From Mercenaria mercenaria (Eukaryota > Mollusca > Bivalvia > Venerida > Veneridae): 64,000 nt of DNA. Below are positions 44,817 to 55,589 of the stretch, in pieces. The notes beneath the pieces are model-generated. The model was not told the origin of the DNA, searched no databases, and saw only the letters and a list, made by a program, of their open reading frames with translations. Each line of letters begins with the position of its first letter. Positions within the stretch are counted from its first letter, which is position 1. The stretch covers positions 66,181,501 through 66,245,500 of the forward strand of contig NC_069369.1 in NCBI RefSeq assembly GCF_021730395.1, given 5' to 3'. Position numbers and translations under genes: made by a program.

Positions 44817-45884
44817 TGCAAAATATATATTCTAAGGTTTACTGATATATACATTGAATTCCGGAAAAGGATTGTTTAAAGGGGTCACACTTCCTGAGAG
44901 TTCAACGCTTTTAAAAACTCACCATTGTCAAAGAACTTTTACATATGTTTATCAAATATTTCTGTGCTTTGATGACATACTCCTAAGCCTTAATGGGCAA
45001 AATGTATATTTTCATGGAAATTATTGGCCGCGCATTTGCTACTGTGAACAATAAATACACAGACATTGTGCAAAATGTATATTCTACGGGAGATTACCGG
45101 CCTTACAGTTCTTAAATTCATACTTGAGAAAAACAAGGTGACAGAAGTCCAGTTCAAAGAAGCAGCCACTCGTACTTTACGCCACACTAAAATCTTTTAG
45201 ACGCGGATTGCACAGATAAAGGATTAATGAAATAATAAAAAAAAACTTAGATGTGACAAAGAAGAAGGGAAATAGCAGTGTTATGCCTTGAAATTGAATG
45301 AATGTATGGAATTTTACGGCGCTGATCATATATCGTTGAGGGGCAGTTAAACAGGACACAGGTAGGACAAATGACCTTTTGTTAAATAGAGATAAAATTT
45401 TCTCGCAATTTTAACCAAATTCAGGAAGGGATAAACCGTTCAAGACCTAAAGAATAGAGCTCGAAAACAAAAGTGTATGCATTTCAATAGGAAACCGTTT
45501 TTCGAAATGAAATATGAAATGGTTATTGGATGTTGAATTTATAAACTGAAATGAAATGTGCGATTCAGACATTTTTATCTAAAATCAAAGTTATTTCTGT
45601 CTAAAACGACATCACAATATTAGATGTCCATGCAGATAGGAGGCAATTTTAAAATAAAAAAAAATGGTTACTATGGTGAAACTAAATCCGTTCTCCAAGG
45701 TCGACAAGATATCAACAATGAAACCAATAAATCAAAAAATAAATTTATGTCTAAATAAGTTAAAGACTATTTAAATACATAAAAATGTGTTATAGTACAA
45801 GTATTGTGGTTTCGATAAATTGTAAATGAAACAACCAACGTCAGCTTTGAAAACACTCGAAGACAGCTCTCAGTTTCTAAAACC
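44817..45884. other. Intergenic DNA, 3' flank of the GT84-like gene
   Basis: Two stretches share AAATGTATATTCTACGG / AATATATATTCTAAGG-type text (near 44820 and 45070). No gene is seen. Confidence 0.35.
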
Positions 45885-46115
45885 GTAAATATCAATAATT
45901 CAAACAAACTATTCATTACTTGTAAACTGTTTCAGTTAACCTATATTTCGTTACATCATAAAATCATAAATATTTATCATTTAAACAAACTTTTCATTAC
46001 TTGTAAACTATTTCAGTATAGCTATATTTCGATTCATTCTAATATCATAAATATTAACAATTAAAACAGACTATTTATTGCTTGTAAACTGTTTCAGTAA
46101 ACCTATATTTTGGTA
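45885..46115. repeat. 81-bp tandem triplication covering the end of the GT84-like coding region
   Basis: TTGTAAACTGTTTCAGTAA recurs at about 45920, 46001 and 46082 with an 81-bp period. The copy nearest the gene encodes its last residues (GLLKQFTSNK and the stop). The other two lie in the presumed 3' UTR. Copies are moderately diverged. Confidence 0.8.
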
Positions 46116-48785
46116 CAATTTTTCCACTGAACTTCCACTACTTTCAGATTCTGTTTCATCGTCACAAGAATACGTCTTTCCGTTTAAAGTCCGCCGTATC
46201 TTTACTTCATTGTCTGTGTCATTTTTTCTAGCTTTCCTGAAGTCAAAGTCACCAACAGCTACATATGTGATATTGTTCTTGTACCAAATATGATCTAGTT
46301 TGTTTTCATCTAAATTGCGTAATGTTTCGTAGTCTTTACTTTTTCCTGCTTCCAACTTTTCATAGTCGGACTTATCATGCACATTTTTTCCTGAGCTTAC
46401 ATTTGGATTGTTGTCGCTGCTAGAGCTAGAAGAGTAGTTCGTTGGCGTTTGAGATTCCCTGATACTTTCTTTTCGATTTGAAGGATCTGGTGACGTCACA
46501 TTAATAATCGTCACGTATTTATCTTCTCGAAGATCACTATAATCGTATGTAGTGTAAGTTCTACTACTAAGTCTTCTGTTTTGTTTGCTCCTAGATTTCC
46601 TAGGCCATATATAACCATTTCCCTCTCCCTCTATCAATCTTTCCACTTCCGCCGACCAGGATTTTGTGGTTCCGGTAAGAACTTTCTTTCTTCCAAATAT
46701 ATTTGTATCCTCAAACGATGTGCTCGTGGACCCAGCAGAAGTGGAAAGAATAGATTCTTTGCAGCCATTATCAAATTTAAATCCTTCGTCAAGTTTTCCA
46801 AGACTTCTGTAAGTATCCCCCGAGGAAATTGTTGCTAACCCGTTATCGTCTGTTTCCCAACTGTTTCGAGCAATCTTTTCACCGTAAAGCTTGCTTAGCT
46901 TAGATTGTTTTGGCTTACAGCATTTAAACCCTGGTGTCAAAGATGTAAACCCTGTATACAATGGAAGTAATAACAATGTTATCAGCATGACTAGAACCAG
47001 CATTGCTCGTTCCAAAAACAGCACCACTAGAATACCCGAAACTAAAGCAAAGAGGGAATATCCCCATAAATGTTTAAAACTAGATACGAAAGGGTTTGAA
47101 ATCTTAAATTCCTCTTCTACAGCTCTCTGTGGAATCCACTTAGCATTCAGTGAGATATTTGCATACAAAGCTCGCCAAATACGAACACACCCAACTAGCG
47201 CTTCGGGAGTAAATTGTAAAATGGATGCCACTGTTTCTAATATCACATATTTGTAGTTCTCACGGTTACACGTTGCAAACTTTGGGAACACTAGCACACT
47301 AAACATGACTATTATGATAGAAGCATATCTGTACCTAAGATGAACACTTATATGCAAACAGATATATAACAATAGAGCAGGTTTCATCAACATCTGTCGT
47401 AAGGCAGAATGAGCAATATACGAGGTGATAAAATCTAGCTTTGACTCTGTTTTTACTTTGGTTTTGTTAAACTTTGATCTTTGCAATCTTTTCTGAATCC
47501 ACCTCATTGGTTTACCAAATCCATTCTTCCAGAAGTACATGGCTAAAAGGATTTCCCCTCTGTTCCATCTTCTTTCTCGAATGTTCCATGTTACGTAATT
47601 GTGACTCGGAGCCTCAAGTAAATAAGTACTACCTGCGTACAAAGGCTTCAACAATGCAGCCTCGAAAGTATCATGACTAAGCACATCAACAGGGACTCTT
47701 TCTATCAAATCATCTTTACTTCCTATGACGTAATCAATGTACAGTTTGTTCTTTATCAATGCTTTACCGAAGTATGAAGACTGGTTGAATAAAGCTGTTA
47801 TGGCATTGGTCATCGGCTCATATATAGCTTGTCGCATAGACTCTAGATGCATAAACATAGTATCGTCCTTTGAGCAATGAAGCTTTATTGAAGGTTGGAT
47901 AATACCTCTTTCTGGATGAGCTGCCGCTATTTGTAGGAGATCAAAAACACCACCTCTTGGTACTCCCGTGTCCGCATCTAAAACTAAAGTATAATCAAAT
48001 TTTCTTTCTAATATATTCGAAACATCTTCACTCGAATGGAACAGTGGTTCGCCAACTTCACGTGCACATTTTCCATAACAGTTACAATCACAATAAGAAA
48101 AGGCTTCGAACTCGCCTTCCGAAAGGAGCATTAGATCTTGGTACTGGCCACATTTTCTTAATACGCGACTTACCCGGTGTACAACCATAAATTCACGAGC
48201 ATATCTGTCACATATATCTTCTAAATACTCTGTAATGAAAATGTCTTTCTCGATATCAACATACATTGCCCACACATTGTGAAGGTGAATCGGATCAACA
48301 AGGTCGTACTCGCCTTTAGCAAATGCAAGACCTTCACGATAAAGGTCGTCATACAGTATAGCACGATAAGTGTCACGGATTTGTAGCTCGTATTCTCGCA
48401 GCTCATCGTCTGTTGTTGCACTTACCAACACAGCTGATACATTTGGACTCAAGTTCCCTACATAGGCCATGTACATAGTTTCTATACATTCTAGAATATC
48501 GTCCTTGCTCGTTGCTAGGAGGTTGTAATTCAAAATAACCGTCAGTCGGTCACAGAGCGCGCGCTTATTTTCCCGCCTTTCACCACCAATTATTAAGGTG
48601 GCTATCGTTTGAACTGGAAATTCTAAAACCGAACCTTGCAGCACACCCAGTACCACTACAATAAATATTCCATTGATCGTATCTGTCAAAGTCCAGTCAA
48701 TATTTATGATATTAAGGACTATACAAATAAGTGCGATGAAAATCCAGCACGAGAAGTATAGGAACACACGTGACGTTTTCTTCAT
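46071..48785 (-). CDS. Multi-pass membrane glycosyltransferase, GT84-like (cyclic beta-1,2-glucan synthase-type) within the GT2 superfamily
   Basis: A single uninterrupted frame of 904 aa. Two N-terminal membrane segments lie at about 7-28 and 40-66. The GT-A core spans about 80-420. FMVVHRVSRVLRKCGQYQDL (199-218) matches the HR...GKL-type nucleotide-sugar segment of NdvB/ChvB proteins. FDYTLVLDADTGVPRGGV holds the metal-binding DAD (270-272). VLSHDTFEAALLKP carries the HD-E acceptor motif (370-375). RERRWNRGE (403-411) stands for the Q/RxxRW motif. Further membrane segments at about 465-500 and 575-615 are followed by a Ser-rich polar tail (620-904). Such enzymes make membrane-exported beta-glucans from UDP-glucose; bacterial homologues have a longer architecture with phosphorylase domains, absent here. 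A 5' UTR intron may end at 48793 (CAACAG|ACTGAGG), just before the ATG. Intronless structure raises lateral transfer or retroposition. The fold is confident; product and GT84 rank are inferred. Confidence 0.8.
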   Translation of the reverse strand: MKKTSRVFLYFSCWIFIALICIVLNIINIDWTLTDTINGIFIVVVLGVLQGSVLEFPVQTIATLIIGGERRENKRALCDRLTVILNYNLLATSKDDILECIETMYMAYVGNLSPNVSAVLVSATTDDELREYELQIRDTYRAILYDDLYREGLAFAKGEYDLVDPIHLHNVWAMYVDIEKDIFITEYLEDICDRYAREFMVVHRVSRVLRKCGQYQDLMLLSEGEFEAFSYCDCNCYGKCAREVGEPLFHSSEDVSNILERKFDYTLVLDADTGVPRGGVFDLLQIAAAHPERGIIQPSIKLHCSKDDTMFMHLESMRQAIYEPMTNAITALFNQSSYFGKALIKNKLYIDYVIGSKDDLIERVPVDVLSHDTFEAALLKPLYAGSTYLLEAPSHNYVTWNIRERRWNRGEILLAMYFWKNGFGKPMRWIQKRLQRSKFNKTKVKTESKLDFITSYIAHSALRQMLMKPALLLYICLHISVHLRYRYASIIIVMFSVLVFPKFATCNRENYKYVILETVASILQFTPEALVGCVRIWRALYANISLNAKWIPQRAVEEEFKISNPFVSSFKHLWGYSLFALVSGILVVLFLERAMLVLVMLITLLLLPLYTGFTSLTPGFKCCKPKQSKLSKLYGEKIARNSWETDDNGLATISSGDTYRSLGKLDEGFKFDNGCKESILSTSAGSTSTSFEDTNIFGRKKVLTGTTKSWSAEVERLIEGEGNGYIWPRKSRSKQNRRLSSRTYTTYDYSDLREDKYVTIINVTSPDPSNRKESIRESQTPTNYSSSSSSDNNPNVSSGKNVHDKSDYEKLEAGKSKDYETLRNLDENKLDHIWYKNNITYVAVGDFDFRKARKNDTDNEVKIRRTLNGKTYSCDDETESESSGSSVEKLYQNIGLLKQFTSNK

Positions 48786-49552
48786 CCTCAGTCTGTTGAG
48801 TTAAGGTGTCTCTATTCCCTGTACACCTCATTGCACGAGCAACATATGGCACTATTGGTTGCAAAACACAAACTGTTGTAAAAATTGGAACACGTTTTGA
48901 CAAATATAGTTTTTATCTGTTGCTGTTTAACTGCCCGTTTTCAACATACGAAAGCGTATACGACGAGACATATTGTCCTTTGATAACTTTTGTGTGCTTA
49001 AAGTCCACCATGTTTTTCCTTGGCAGCTTCTAGTATCTCGATCTGAAGAAAACAATGAGAAAATATTTCAGTTCATAGCTAATTTCAAAAGTTTTACAAA
49101 AATCTTCAATACTTAAAACACAAAAGATTGATGACATTTTCTTTGATTGTTGGCTAGGCATTTTGAATAAATTAACATAAAACTGTTATCGACTGTTAAC
49201 GTAAAAAAAAAGTTACGTTTCTTTATTTATCTGTTTCAGTCCTTTGATATATTTATATACTCTTACAGTGATGAATGAAATTTCAACCTTTAATTTCAAG
49301 GTTTGCAAAAATCTTCAAATTTACACCGTTAAAAAAGGTAATTAACTCTGATATATGTCGATTTAATTTGAATAACGTTTTCGTATTATCCTTGAAGGTA
49401 TGCCGTAAGTTTGAATTAAAAGTCAATGCATTAATACAGAGAATAGTTTATGGATGACATCATGTACTTTTCTAATACCACTTGTTTTGTGCATTTATTT
49501 ATGTAGACATCAAGTACAGATGTATATCTTGCAATGTATTCTGTTTATACTA
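48786..49552. other. Upstream region of the GT84-like gene
   Basis: AT-rich DNA expected to hold the promoter and any 5' UTR exon on the minus strand. No second gene or clear core-promoter element is seen. Confidence 0.4.
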
Positions 49553-49924
49553 TTACTATGTCTCCCACACCACTGTGGTAGGAGACATGTTGATTTACTC
49601 CTCTGTGTGTGTGTATGTCTGTCTGTCTGTCCGTCTGTCTGTCTGTCACAAATCTTGTCCGCACCCTAAGTCGAACATTTCTCATCCGATCTTACCAAAC
49701 CTGAACAAAATGTGTTTGCCAATAAGTCATCGGCCAAGTTCGATAATTAACCGAATCGGCCCAGGCACTTCAGAACTATGGCCCTTGAATTACCGAAAAT
49801 ACTGACGCCAGTGAAACAGGTCTTAGTGCATGGTTGACTCAGATACATAATGGAGAAGAAATGCCAATCTAGTTGATTAGGCAGTTGTGGGAGACATGCG
49901 CTTTACTCAAAAGCAGCTCTAGTT
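49553..49924 (-). mobile_element. Short non-autonomous element, family D (same end design as A-C)
   Basis: Read on the minus strand it begins AACTAGAGCTGCTTTTGAG and closes a hairpin with AAAGCG, followed by CATGTCTCCCAC. It ends with a TGTCTCCTACCACAGTGG hairpin (complement GTGGGAGACA). A (TGTC)n run lies at 49616-49645. There is no tandem array in this copy. GGCCCTTGAATTACC resembles the unit text of the larger families. Confidence 0.65.
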
Positions 49925-50014
49925 ACGTTATGATTTTACCAATTTCTTAATTAATAATGATACTATTATTATATCAGACCAGCTTCTGGTACCTTCGAAT
50001 GTCCATGAGAATAT

Positions 50015-50249
50015 GAGCCATGCCATGGGAAAACCAACATAGTGGGTTTGCGACCAGCATGGATCCAGACCAGCCTGCGCATCCGCGCAGTCTGGTCAGG
50101 ATCCATGCTGTTCGATAACGGTTTTTCTAATTACAATAGTCTTTGAAAGCGAACAGGATGGATCCTGACCAGACTGCGCGGATGCGCAGGCTGGTCTGGA
50201 TCCATGCTGGTCGCAAACCCACTATGTTGGTTTTCTCATGGCACAGCTC
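50015..50249. mobile_element. Long-inverted-repeat MITE, family M1, copy 2
   Basis: Same 235-bp structure as 18320-18554. GAGCCATGCCATGGGAAAAC pairs with the complementary right end, and GGATCCAGACCAGCCTGCGC pairs with its inverse. Sequence TAT/ATA flanks both ends, compatible with a TA target. Confidence 0.85.
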
Positions 50250-50964
50250 ATATTTAATTTTTGAAATGCTGGTTCAAGTGAAAAATCTTTATTTCAAATT
50301 CACAAATGAGCGTTATGACCTTAAAGTCCTAACTGACCTTTCTTCTGTTCAGTCGAAACAAATATAAGGGTTCTTAATAGCATGGCTCCCTGGCTGCATG
50401 GTTATTTTTTATATTAATACTGCAAACATTTTATTAGAAACTTTTAAGCCTCTAAAATAGCACAGTTTTATCTGATGGCTGAACCATACAGCCTGGTGAA
50501 AGATGGCCAGTGTAACTTGAGATTGCCCCTGTAAATTATTAACTACTGAGAACCCTATCAATTATGAGGCAATTAACTACCCTATGTAATGACAAGTTCT
50601 CCTTACCAATTTGATAGGGGTCATTTAAGAAAACATCAGATGTTGATATTTTCTAGAAGAGTTCATCATTCAACAGTTTACTAGTAAATGTAAAAGTGAA
50701 ATATTGTATGTGGATAATCATTTGGAGGTAACATAAACTCAGGAACTTTTTTAATGATTTTTTTAGGTTTTAGTAAATGTTAAATATGGAAACTCCAACT
50801 AAAGGAAGTGTTTACTGTTATGGTAAAATTAACCCTTACATAAAAAAAGTTCAAATATATTTTATGTGGAGAAATGAAAGAAAACAGAAAAGAAAGACAG
50901 CGCTTGTGTGTCATGGTCAAGAAAAAAGACTTGTACTGGTACACAATTGAGCAATTTCTGGGTA

Positions 50965-51629
50965 CAGTGCAACCTCTGTAAAGCAACACCCTTTGGGAGA
51001 TACAAATTTTGACTGTTATGTAGAGGTTATTGTTCTGGAGAGGTAAATTTGATAGTATATTTCAGCTTAGGGAAATTTTGATGTGTAGGAAGTTGTGTAA
51101 GAGAGTGCTCTGGAGAGGTATGAAGAAAGATGAGTATTTGTGTATTTCCTTAGGAAATTGAGGAGTATGAAGGTGTGTAAGAGAGCTGCTCTGGAGAGGT
51201 TATTATAGAAAGATGAGGTAAATTTGATAGTTATTTTCAGCTTAGGGAAATTTTGATGATGTTATGGAAAGGCTTGTGCTTAAGAGAGGCTGCTCTGGAG
51301 AGGTTATTATAGAAAGATGAGGAAAATTTGATAGTATATTTCAGCTAAGGGAAATTTTGATGATGTTATGGAAAGGCTTGTGCTTAAGAGAGGGCTGCTC
51401 TGGAGAGGTTATTATAGAAAGATGAGGTAAATTTGATAGTATATTTCAGCTTAGGGAAATTTTGATGATGTTATGGAAAGGCTTGTGCTTAAGAGAGGGC
51501 TGCTCTGGAGAGGTTATTATAGAAAGATGAGGTAAATTTGATAGTATATTTCAGCTTAGGGAAATTTTGATGATGTTGTTATAGTAAGGCTTGTGCTTAA
51601 GAGAGGGCTGCTCTGGAGAGGTTGTACTG
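50965..51629. mobile_element. Tc1/mariner-type MITE, family M2, internally amplified copy
   Basis: Termini CAGTGCAACCTCT and GAGAGGTTGTACTG are inverted repeats flanked by TA (50963-50964, 51630-51631). Inside, a unit of about 105 bp (TTATTATAGAAAGATGAGG to TGCTCTGGAGAGG) is repeated about four times, starting near 51201, 51305, 51410 and 51515. The short copy at 43791-43963 has a single unit, so the array arose within this copy or its lineage. Confidence 0.8.
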
Positions 51630-51697
51630 TATTAATATTGTTTCACTGGAGAAAAGTTTGTATTTTAAATGAATTTGTTGTTATTAAACAAAGAAAA

Positions 51698-53415
51698 AAC
51701 AAGAGCCATGTTAGACATGGCTAATCCCCCCGCCGGGCATATTATAATTGAATGCTAAAGTTCCTGGCAAGTTAGTGTCTGAAAGTATTAATTTTGGGGA
51801 AAGCTTTGAAGAACCGTTTAGTTGTGGTCCGCATCAGGGGTTTTAAAGATGTGGAAGAAAGAATAAGTCAGTGGTGAGGTGGTTTACTGCTAAATTTTAT
51901 TAATTTTCATGAACAGTATAGCTATGATGTTTTTCTATATGGCTACTGTAAAAAGAAGGAATGGAAAGCTAACAGGGAACAAAAGTGCCAGAATGTCACA
52001 ATATACGCCTGTCACAGAAAATTTGTTTACTCTAGCAGCTGTATTTGCAAATGGAATTTTAATTTTGTGGTTGTTTAGTAATCATTGTAAGTCTTTTGTT
52101 TTTCTAAGTCCACAAAAAAAACTCCTTACCGGGTAGAGATACCTTAAAATACACCTAAAATTGAAAAGTAACATCTATGTTGTACCACAGAAAAGTGGTC
52201 TTGTTTTTTCCCTACGGTCAGTTATAAAAATGTTACAATATAAGTTATTTATAGTAACAACTAAGGGAAGTTAATCTTTAAAAAAAAAATTGTAAGTCCA
52301 CACAAAAATCTTTACCAGGTAGAGATTGGTCAAAATACACCTCAAAATTGGATGTAGCATGCATGTTGTACTACAGAAAAGTGGTCTCGAATTTTCCCTA
52401 CGACTAGTAATGAAAAAGTTACAATAAAAGCTATTTAAAGTAACAACAAAGGGAAGTAATTCTAAAGAAGGGAACTGCGCATGACACTTCGTCTCATGAT
52501 GGTGTATAATTGTGCCAAGTTACATCAAAATCCCTCCATGCATGAAGAAGAAATGCTTCGGACAAAGTCATTCTTGTATCTGACCTTTGGCCTCTAAGTG
52601 TGACCTTGACCTTAGACCTAGGGACCTGGATCTTGCGCATGACACTCCGCCTCGTGGTGGTGAACATTTGTGCCAAGATGTATCAAAATCCCTCTATGCA
52701 TGAAGAAGAAATGCTCCGGACAAGGTTTTCATTCTTGTATCCTTTGACCTCTAATTATGACCTTGACCTTAGACCTAGGAACCTGGTTCTTGCGCATGAC
52801 ACTCCGTCTCGTGGTGGTGAACATTTGTGCCAAGATATATCAAAATCCCTCCATACATGAAGAAGATATGCTCCGGACAAATTTTTTTTAAGAAAATATG
52901 ATAAAGGGGAATAATTAAAAAAATAGACAAGGTAGAGTTATTGTTCTTGCATACTGCACTTTCTCCCAATGTGTTCTGTCAGTGTATGAAGTTTGAAGAA
53001 AATCCCTCCAGTACTTTTGGAGTTATGCTCCGAACAGATTTTTTTAAGAAAATAAGATAAAGGGGAATAACTCAAAAAATAGGCAAGATAGAGTTATTGT
53101 TCTTGCACACTGCACTTCCTCCCAATGTGTTCTATCAGTGTATGAAGTTTGAAAAAATCCCTCCAGTACTTTTGAGTTAGGCTCCGGACAATTTTTTTTG
53201 AGGAGAATAAGACAAGGGGAATAACTCAACAAAATAGGAACGGTAGAGTTTTTTCTGCACACTGCACTTCTCCGATGTTTATACAGATGTATGAAGTTTG
53301 AAGAAATCCCAGTACTTTAAGTTATGCTCGACAAGACCGTTGTGGACGGACGGACAACGGACGCACGCACCACGCAGGAGAGATTTCTAATATCCTTGCC
53401 TATGCGGGTATATAA
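51698..53415 (+). mobile_element. Tandem-array non-autonomous element, family C
   Basis: It starts AACAAG with hairpin AGCCATGTTAGACATGGCT and CCCCCCGCC. The first array (about 52490-52870) has roughly 170-bp units with TATGACCTTGACCTTAGACC and CTTGCGCATGACACTCCG. The second array (52890-53330) has roughly 150-bp units with GGGGAATAACTCAAAAAATA and TTTTGGAGTTATGCTCCG. It ends in a GGACGGACGGAC-type run and a TGCCTATGCGGGTATATAA terminus in which the 3' hairpin is eroded. No protein is encoded. Confidence 0.75.
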
Positions 53416-54786
53416 TGAAGAGGTGCTGGTGATAGTTTAAAAGTACTAAGAGCTTGAATTCTATTTTGTCGACAGTGAGATGTCTTCAGTACACACAGTT
53501 CTGATGAAAACAAGTAGTAGTTTTTTTCAACTTTATTCAATGACAAATGACAGACTGCTGGACTTCATAGTTTAAAGTTTAAAGTTAATGAAATTTTAAC
53601 ACAAAGTTTAAACATGCAATCACAGTCGTGACGAATGTGTGTATTAAAAGCGGTTAAATTTAACTATTTATATATTTATGTCTATGTTTTTGCAGTGACA
53701 ACTGATTCTTAACAGAGCAGTCGTAAGACAGCAATTCTCTATTTAAATGTTTTCCAAAAGCAGAATTTTACACTATTTAAAATTAAATAATTATAGTCAT
53801 CCAGTACTGCATCGTTTTGGAGATGGGAACTTGATGCAAATTTACTTAACAGGATTAGTCTAAAGTCTAATTGTCTAATTTGGACAATGCATTCAGGATG
53901 GGAGTCACAATAGGTGACTCAACAATAATGGTACATTGTGTGCTGTCATAATGGAAAAAAAGCAAATGCAGTTGGGGCAATTTCTAAAGTTAAGCTTTTG
54001 CCACTGCCAGTTGTTCAACAGAATAAAACATAATTTCCTTTTAAATATTCTTTTACAACATGCTCTTGGTTTGGTCTTATTTGTTCATATTTTACAACTT
54101 TTAAGTATAGCTTCATCCATTTCATCATTAAAAGTAAAGTTTAATTTAAAATGATTTAATTCTTGATCATAAGATCACAATTCCTCTGATAAATATGTAA
54201 AAGCACATTCCTGTTGTCTGATAAGCCAATACAAGCTGATGGCAGGCCATAAATCGGTAAATTAGCTGCAGTTCATTAAATGATGAAACCCTTAGGTAAC
54301 ACCCCACAGTAATAGCAGCAGATTGTCACTAAAAGAAATTAATGGGAATTTGTTTCACAAATTTGTGAGACACTGGTAGCCAACTTTCACCAGTCCCTAT
54401 GTTTGGAGCCAGGGGCAATAAAAAATGTCAATGTAGAAACAACCTTCTGGAGTTACTTCCCTCTTAATGAACAAAACTTATATATGTAAATAAGAACAAA
54501 CATAGGGACGAGAGCCAGTCTAGTTCTTATACATTACGAATAGATTTACTTCCAAAACGTGTGTTAGGGATTCGCCTGACGGAGATAATTCTTATTTGCA
54601 CTGCCCAGTAACTTTGGAATATGCAGGGTATACAGATTGATGGTCTGTGTTCAATCGACAGGTTTAAACTCCTCAACTGATCGTTCAAATGTGATGTCTC
54701 GTGGTTTTTACTTTAGCTGTTAAACTTTGTTCTGGTTTGCTTTAATGTTTGTAACGTGGCTATTGCTTTTGGGTCTTTTTCCGTAA

Positions 54787-54790
<4 letters not shown>
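53416..54790. other. Intergenic DNA
   Basis: No gene is recognisable. A stretch near 54395-54520 contains CCAGTCCCTATGTTTGG and later CATAGGGACGAGAGCC, an imperfect inverted pair. Confidence 0.35.
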
Positions 54791-54830
<40 letters not shown>

Positions 54831-54848
54831 GTGCGTGCGTGCGTGTGT
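54791..54848. repeat. (TG)n microsatellite with TGCG interruptions
   Basis: An uninterrupted GT run of about 36 nt is followed by GTGCGTGTGTGCGTGCGTGC. Confidence 0.95.
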
Positions 54849-55589
54849 TGTGAATTTATGTTTCCTCTGGCTTTTGTCAATGTTTCTAGATGTTCATGTT
54901 TACTTTTTAGTATATATTTTTACTAGGTGATTGAGATCTACAAGTTGATTATTTGCAAACTTACTTAAGGAATTCAGTAATTAGCTTGACTAATCACTTT
55001 ATGTTACTAAATACAACACAAACAACTATGTTAGTTTACGCTTTTATCTAACTGTCCTGCGAAATATTGAATTTTGGTATTGTATTTTTTGTACCTAAAC
55101 AGTGGGAATGAAATGCTAAAATACTGTGTACATATATTGCTTAGTTTTTCTTTCTATCAAAGTACATGCATACCTCAAACATTATTCTAAAATACGAACA
55201 GCCAAAAACTAAGTAAACAGATTTGTTTTGGTGTTAGTCAAAGTTTCATGTTTTGCACCTGAGGAATGACAACATGTCAATGTACCACTTATGTAAAACT
55301 TGTAAACGGAGAAATAAAACTAATTGACGATTGAACATCAAACGAACAGATCTGTTATCGATTTTTTGAATGCATTCACTTCGATTAATTAGATTTATCA
55401 ATCACTAAAGTTATCAAACCATGCGTGGGCTTCTAATTACTGCCTTTAATAATGATTTGTCCGAACGATTTGTTTAAAGGTTTTTTTTTAGAAACGATAA
55501 TAAAAAGTTTGTTCATCTAAAATAATTTGTGAAGCTACATCCGGATCTATCTGGTGTTGCATATCCTATTTCAATGTGGAATGTGGAAT

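Noticed and set aside
46891-47256. 121-codon frame on the plus strand
   Set aside because: Antisense shadow of the glycosyltransferase gene.
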